This document shows positions 62,083 through 64,000 of a stretch of DNA of 64,000 bases, one piece after another; positions within the stretch are counted from its first letter, which is position 1, and the number at the start of each line of letters is the position of its first letter. The position numbers were made by a program, and so were the translations under genes. Under the pieces are notes generated by a model, which saw only the letters and a list, made by a program, of their open reading frames with translations, did no database searches and had not been told where the DNA came from. Origin of the DNA: an uncultured Eubacteriales bacterium (GTDB taxonomy: Bacteria > Bacillota > Clostridia > Christensenellales > Aristaeellaceae); assembly GCA_902800625.1 (NCBI GenBank), contig CADCFG010000002.1, forward strand, positions 1 to 64,000. Direction: 5' to 3'.

Positions 62083-63333
62083 CTATGAAAGCATATCGAC
62101 GATGCTTCCCCTCGCCACTTCCATCTCGCTGCTCTCGTCCATGTCACGCAGCTTGACGACGCCCTTCTCCAGCTCGTCGCCGGCGATGACGATGACCTTC
62201 TTCACGCTGATCTTCCCGGCGTACTTGAACTGGGCCTTCATGCTGCGTGCGGCGTGGTCCAGGTCGGCCTTGACGCCCTTTTCGCGCAGCTCGTTCACCA
62301 GCTTCATGCCCTCCAGCCGCGCCTCGTCGCCCAAGGTGACCACGAAGGCGTCCAGCAGCGCGGGGGCCTCGGGAGCGGTGCCACGCATATCCTGCACCAT
62401 GATCATGCGCTCGATGCCCATGCCCCAGCCGATGCCCGGCGTGGCGGGGCCGCCCAGCTCCTCCACAAGGCCGTCATAGCGACCGCCGCCGCAGACCGTC
62501 AGGGGCGTGCCGTCGGGGCTGTCGGTGATGATCTCGAACACCGTCTTGGTGTAGTAGTCCAGGCCGCGCACGATCCGCGCGTCGATGGCGTATTCGATGC
62601 CCATGGCCTTCAGGTAGCCCTGCAGCTTCTCAAAGTGGCCGGCACAGTCCTCGCACAGGTTGTCCAGCATGGCCGGCGCGTCGGTCAGCTTGTCCGCGTC
62701 CTCCTTGCAGTCCAGGATGCGCATGGGGTTGCGCTCAAAGCGCTCCTGGCAGGTCTTGCACAGGGTGGGCAGCTTTGGCGCAAGATACGCCCTCAGCTTC
62801 TCAAGATACGCCTTGCGGCAGGTGGGGCAGCCGATGGAGTTGATGGTCAGCCTGAGGCCGTCGATGCCGTTGGCGTCCAGCACCTTCAGCGCCAGGGCGA
62901 TGATCTCCGCGTCCACGCTGGCGTCCTTCGCGCCGAACACCTCGATGCCGTTCTGGTGGAACTGGCGCAGCCGCCCGGCCTGGGGCTTCTCATAGCGGAA
63001 GCAGGGGCAGGCCGCGTAGTACAGCTTGCAGGGCAGGGTGTCGGCGTAGAGGTGCGACTCGATGAACGCGCGCACCGCGCCGGCCGTGCCCTCGGGCTTG
63101 AGGGTCACGGAGCGGTTGCCCTTGTCGTTGAAGGTGTACATCTCCTTCTGCACCACGTCGGTGGTGTCGCCCACGCCGCGCTGGAAAAGCTCGGTGTGCT
63201 CAAAGATGGGGGTGCGGATCTCCCGATACCCCGCCAGGGCGCAGATGTCGCGCATGCTCTTTTCGATGCGCTGCCATCGATAGCTGGCCTGGGGCAGCAG
63301 GTCCTGCGTGCCCTTGGGTGCCTGTGTCAGCAT
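62083..63333 (-). CDS. hisS: Histidyl-tRNA synthetase
   Basis: The 416-residue class II synthetase has motif 1 ('YREIRTPIFEHTELF'), motif 2 ('FRYEKPQAGRLRQFHQNGIEVFG'), the histidine-A motif 'VRGLDYYTKTVFEI' and the C-terminal anticodon domain. A zinc-like Cys pair set (CPTCRKAY, CKTCQERF, CEDCAGHF) lies in the insertion domain. GGGAG precedes the ATG. It directly follows a T-box leader. Confidence 0.96.
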   Translation of the reverse strand: MLTQAPKGTQDLLPQASYRWQRIEKSMRDICALAGYREIRTPIFEHTELFQRGVGDTTDVVQKEMYTFNDKGNRSVTLKPEGTAGAVRAFIESHLYADTLPCKLYYAACPCFRYEKPQAGRLRQFHQNGIEVFGAKDASVDAEIIALALKVLDANGIDGLRLTINSIGCPTCRKAYLEKLRAYLAPKLPTLCKTCQERFERNPMRILDCKEDADKLTDAPAMLDNLCEDCAGHFEKLQGYLKAMGIEYAIDARIVRGLDYYTKTVFEIITDSPDGTPLTVCGGGRYDGLVEELGGPATPGIGWGMGIERMIMVQDMRGTAPEAPALLDAFVVTLGDEARLEGMKLVNELREKGVKADLDHAARSMKAQFKYAGKISVKKVIVIAGDELEKGVVKLRDMDESSEMEVARGSIVDMLS

Positions 63334-63349
63334 AGTCTGAACTCCCTTC

Positions 63350-63585
63350 GGTTTGATAAAAAAACGCCTCCGTCCCGTTCGTAGGGGCGAAGGTTTCGCG
63401 GTGCCACCCTGCTTGAGGCGTACCGCCTCATCTCTTGTTCCGTTATCGCCGGAAATACGCCTGTTGAAGGCTGCTCCGGGGTGTCCTTCACCGACCCTCG
63501 CGCGGGGCGCTTCCAGCCGCGGCGTCCCTCTCTTGGCCGCTCGAAATCGGTTACTCTTCCCATCGACGCAGTTTGTCTGTTCATA
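63350..63585 (-). promoter_or_regulatory. T-box leader controlling hisS-aspS
   Basis: On the minus strand the leader has the T-box sequence AGGGTGGCACCGCG (63397-63410), a Stem I with GATGGGAAGAGTAA and AAGAGAG motifs, and a terminator in which ACGCCTC pairs with GAGGCGT before a run of seven T. Uncharged tRNA binding through the specifier codon and T-box would favour the antiterminator. The probable specifier region contains GGACAC (63481-63486), where GAC (Asp) and CAC (His) overlap. Confidence 0.9.
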
Positions 63586-63588
63586 CTG

Positions 63589-63617
63589 ATTATAGCCTGT
63601 CGGGCCTGGAAAGTCAA
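63589..63617 (-). promoter_or_regulatory. Promoter of the T-box/hisS-aspS operon
   Basis: TTGACT, a 17-base spacer and a perfect TATAAT on the minus strand, placing the transcript start near 63582, at the 5' end of the T-box leader. Confidence 0.85.
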
Positions 63618-63639
63618 TATGGGCGCGGAAACTTAATAG

Positions 63640-63693
63640 GGAGCAGGGAGTAGAGAGTAAGGAACAGGATGTGGGGAGTAGGGAGCAGGTGAC
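63640..63693. repeat. GGGAGTA-type purine-rich repeat
   Basis: Short units (tagggagcagg, gagtagagagtaagg, ggggagtagggagcagg) repeat over about 50 bases, like one arm of the hairpin elements at 34852-34953. The rest of the gap 63618-63847 shows no gene. Confidence 0.6.
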
Positions 63694-63847
63694 GGTTTCC
63701 TTGCTCCTTCTATAAAGGGAAGGTGGCTGGCCGTCAGGCCGGACGGAAGAGGCCGTTTTCGCGGCATCTCAACATCGCACATTTTACCCCCTCCGCCTTG
63801 CGCAAAGCCCGTCCATGCGCTATGATAGTGCACGGAGCGTGATACAC

Positions 63848-64000
63848 ATGACCGAGAGACTGTACTACGACGACGCTTACCTGACCGAATTTGACGGCGA
63901 GGTGCTGGCCTGCGAGGAAAGGGACAGCGCCTTCCACGTCCGCCTGGACCGCAGCGCCTTCTATCCCACCTCCGGCGGCCAGCCCTACGACACCGGGACG
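63848..64000 (+). CDS. AlaX-like alanyl-tRNA editing protein (5' part)
   Basis: The first 51 residues match the start of AlaRS-editing-domain (AlaX/DHHA1) proteins: '[20 protein letters not shown]' and '[18 protein letters not shown]', where the latter is the hallmark of the editing fold. These proteins remove Ser or Gly from mischarged tRNA-Ala. GGAG lies upstream of the ATG. The gene runs off the window, so the zinc-binding motif and any DHHA1 domain cannot be seen. Confidence 0.85.
   Translation, partial: MTERLYYDDAYLTEFDGEVLACEERDSAFHVRLDRSAFYPTSGGQPYDTGT

Overview
The window looks like a chromosome segment of a fairly high-GC member of the Clostridia. Supporting signs are a T-box leader in front of hisS-aspS, the paired glgC/glgD glycogen genes, a complete set of [FeFe]-hydrogenase maturases (HydE, HydF, HydG), a SpoIID-type protein, and strong Shine-Dalgarno sites. 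A Christensenellales-like lineage is possible, but this is only inference. No rRNA, complete tRNA or CRISPR array is seen.

Positions 1-22170 read as the right-hand part of an integrated genomic island. The end is marked by 23 bases identical in form to the 3' end of a serine tRNA gene (22148-22170), directly followed by a terminator and by ordinary chromosomal genes. Base composition jumps within the island. Its cargo is conflict- and signalling-type: a three-gene operon with a TerB-like protein (644-3947, minus); a secreted DUF6273 protein followed by an LHH-nuclease toxin and a SUKH-type immunity protein (4263-7812); a helical partner protein with a kinase-STAND-TPR protein (7823-12144); small membrane and secreted proteins (12264-13979); a type I restriction-modification operon with a HEPN-like gene between hsdS and hsdR (14153-20983); a Bro-N remnant; and a UPF0175/DUF3368 toxin-antitoxin pair.

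The chromosome resumes with a GGDEF protein, a DHH phosphoesterase and an ATC-hydrolase-like protein. From 26140 to 37278 there is an iron-uptake region. An AraC-type regulator and a DtxR-fold regulator lacking the usual metal ligands are divergent from an operon matching the P19/FTR1 iron system: FTR1 permease, P19-like protein, DUF2318 membrane protein, two FtsX-type permeases and an ATPase, then DUF4418, a third permease and a second ATPase. One permease carries an embedded FMN-binding domain. Next come an FMN-binding, fumarate-reductase-like lipoprotein (37595-40105, minus) and a divergent flavin cluster (NusG-II protein, Gx transporter, ApbE flavin transferase, DUF1622, second NusG-II protein). 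Together these suggest flavin-based extracytoplasmic electron transfer linked to iron uptake.

The rest is mainly housekeeping: thioredoxin-like protein, TM1266-type regulator, hydF, hydE and hydG (minus); lon, engB and aspartate kinase (plus); glgC, glgD, glgA with a long lysine/alanine-rich tail, and a CbxX-type AAA ATPase (minus); a SpoIID-type lipoprotein; and a T-box-controlled hisS-aspS operon (minus). The window ends inside an AlaX-like editing protein gene. Two interspersed repeat types occur: GGAAT/GGAGTA-rich hairpins at gene junctions of the iron operon, and palindromes containing a CATCCTGAGCGAAGCGAAGGA core.
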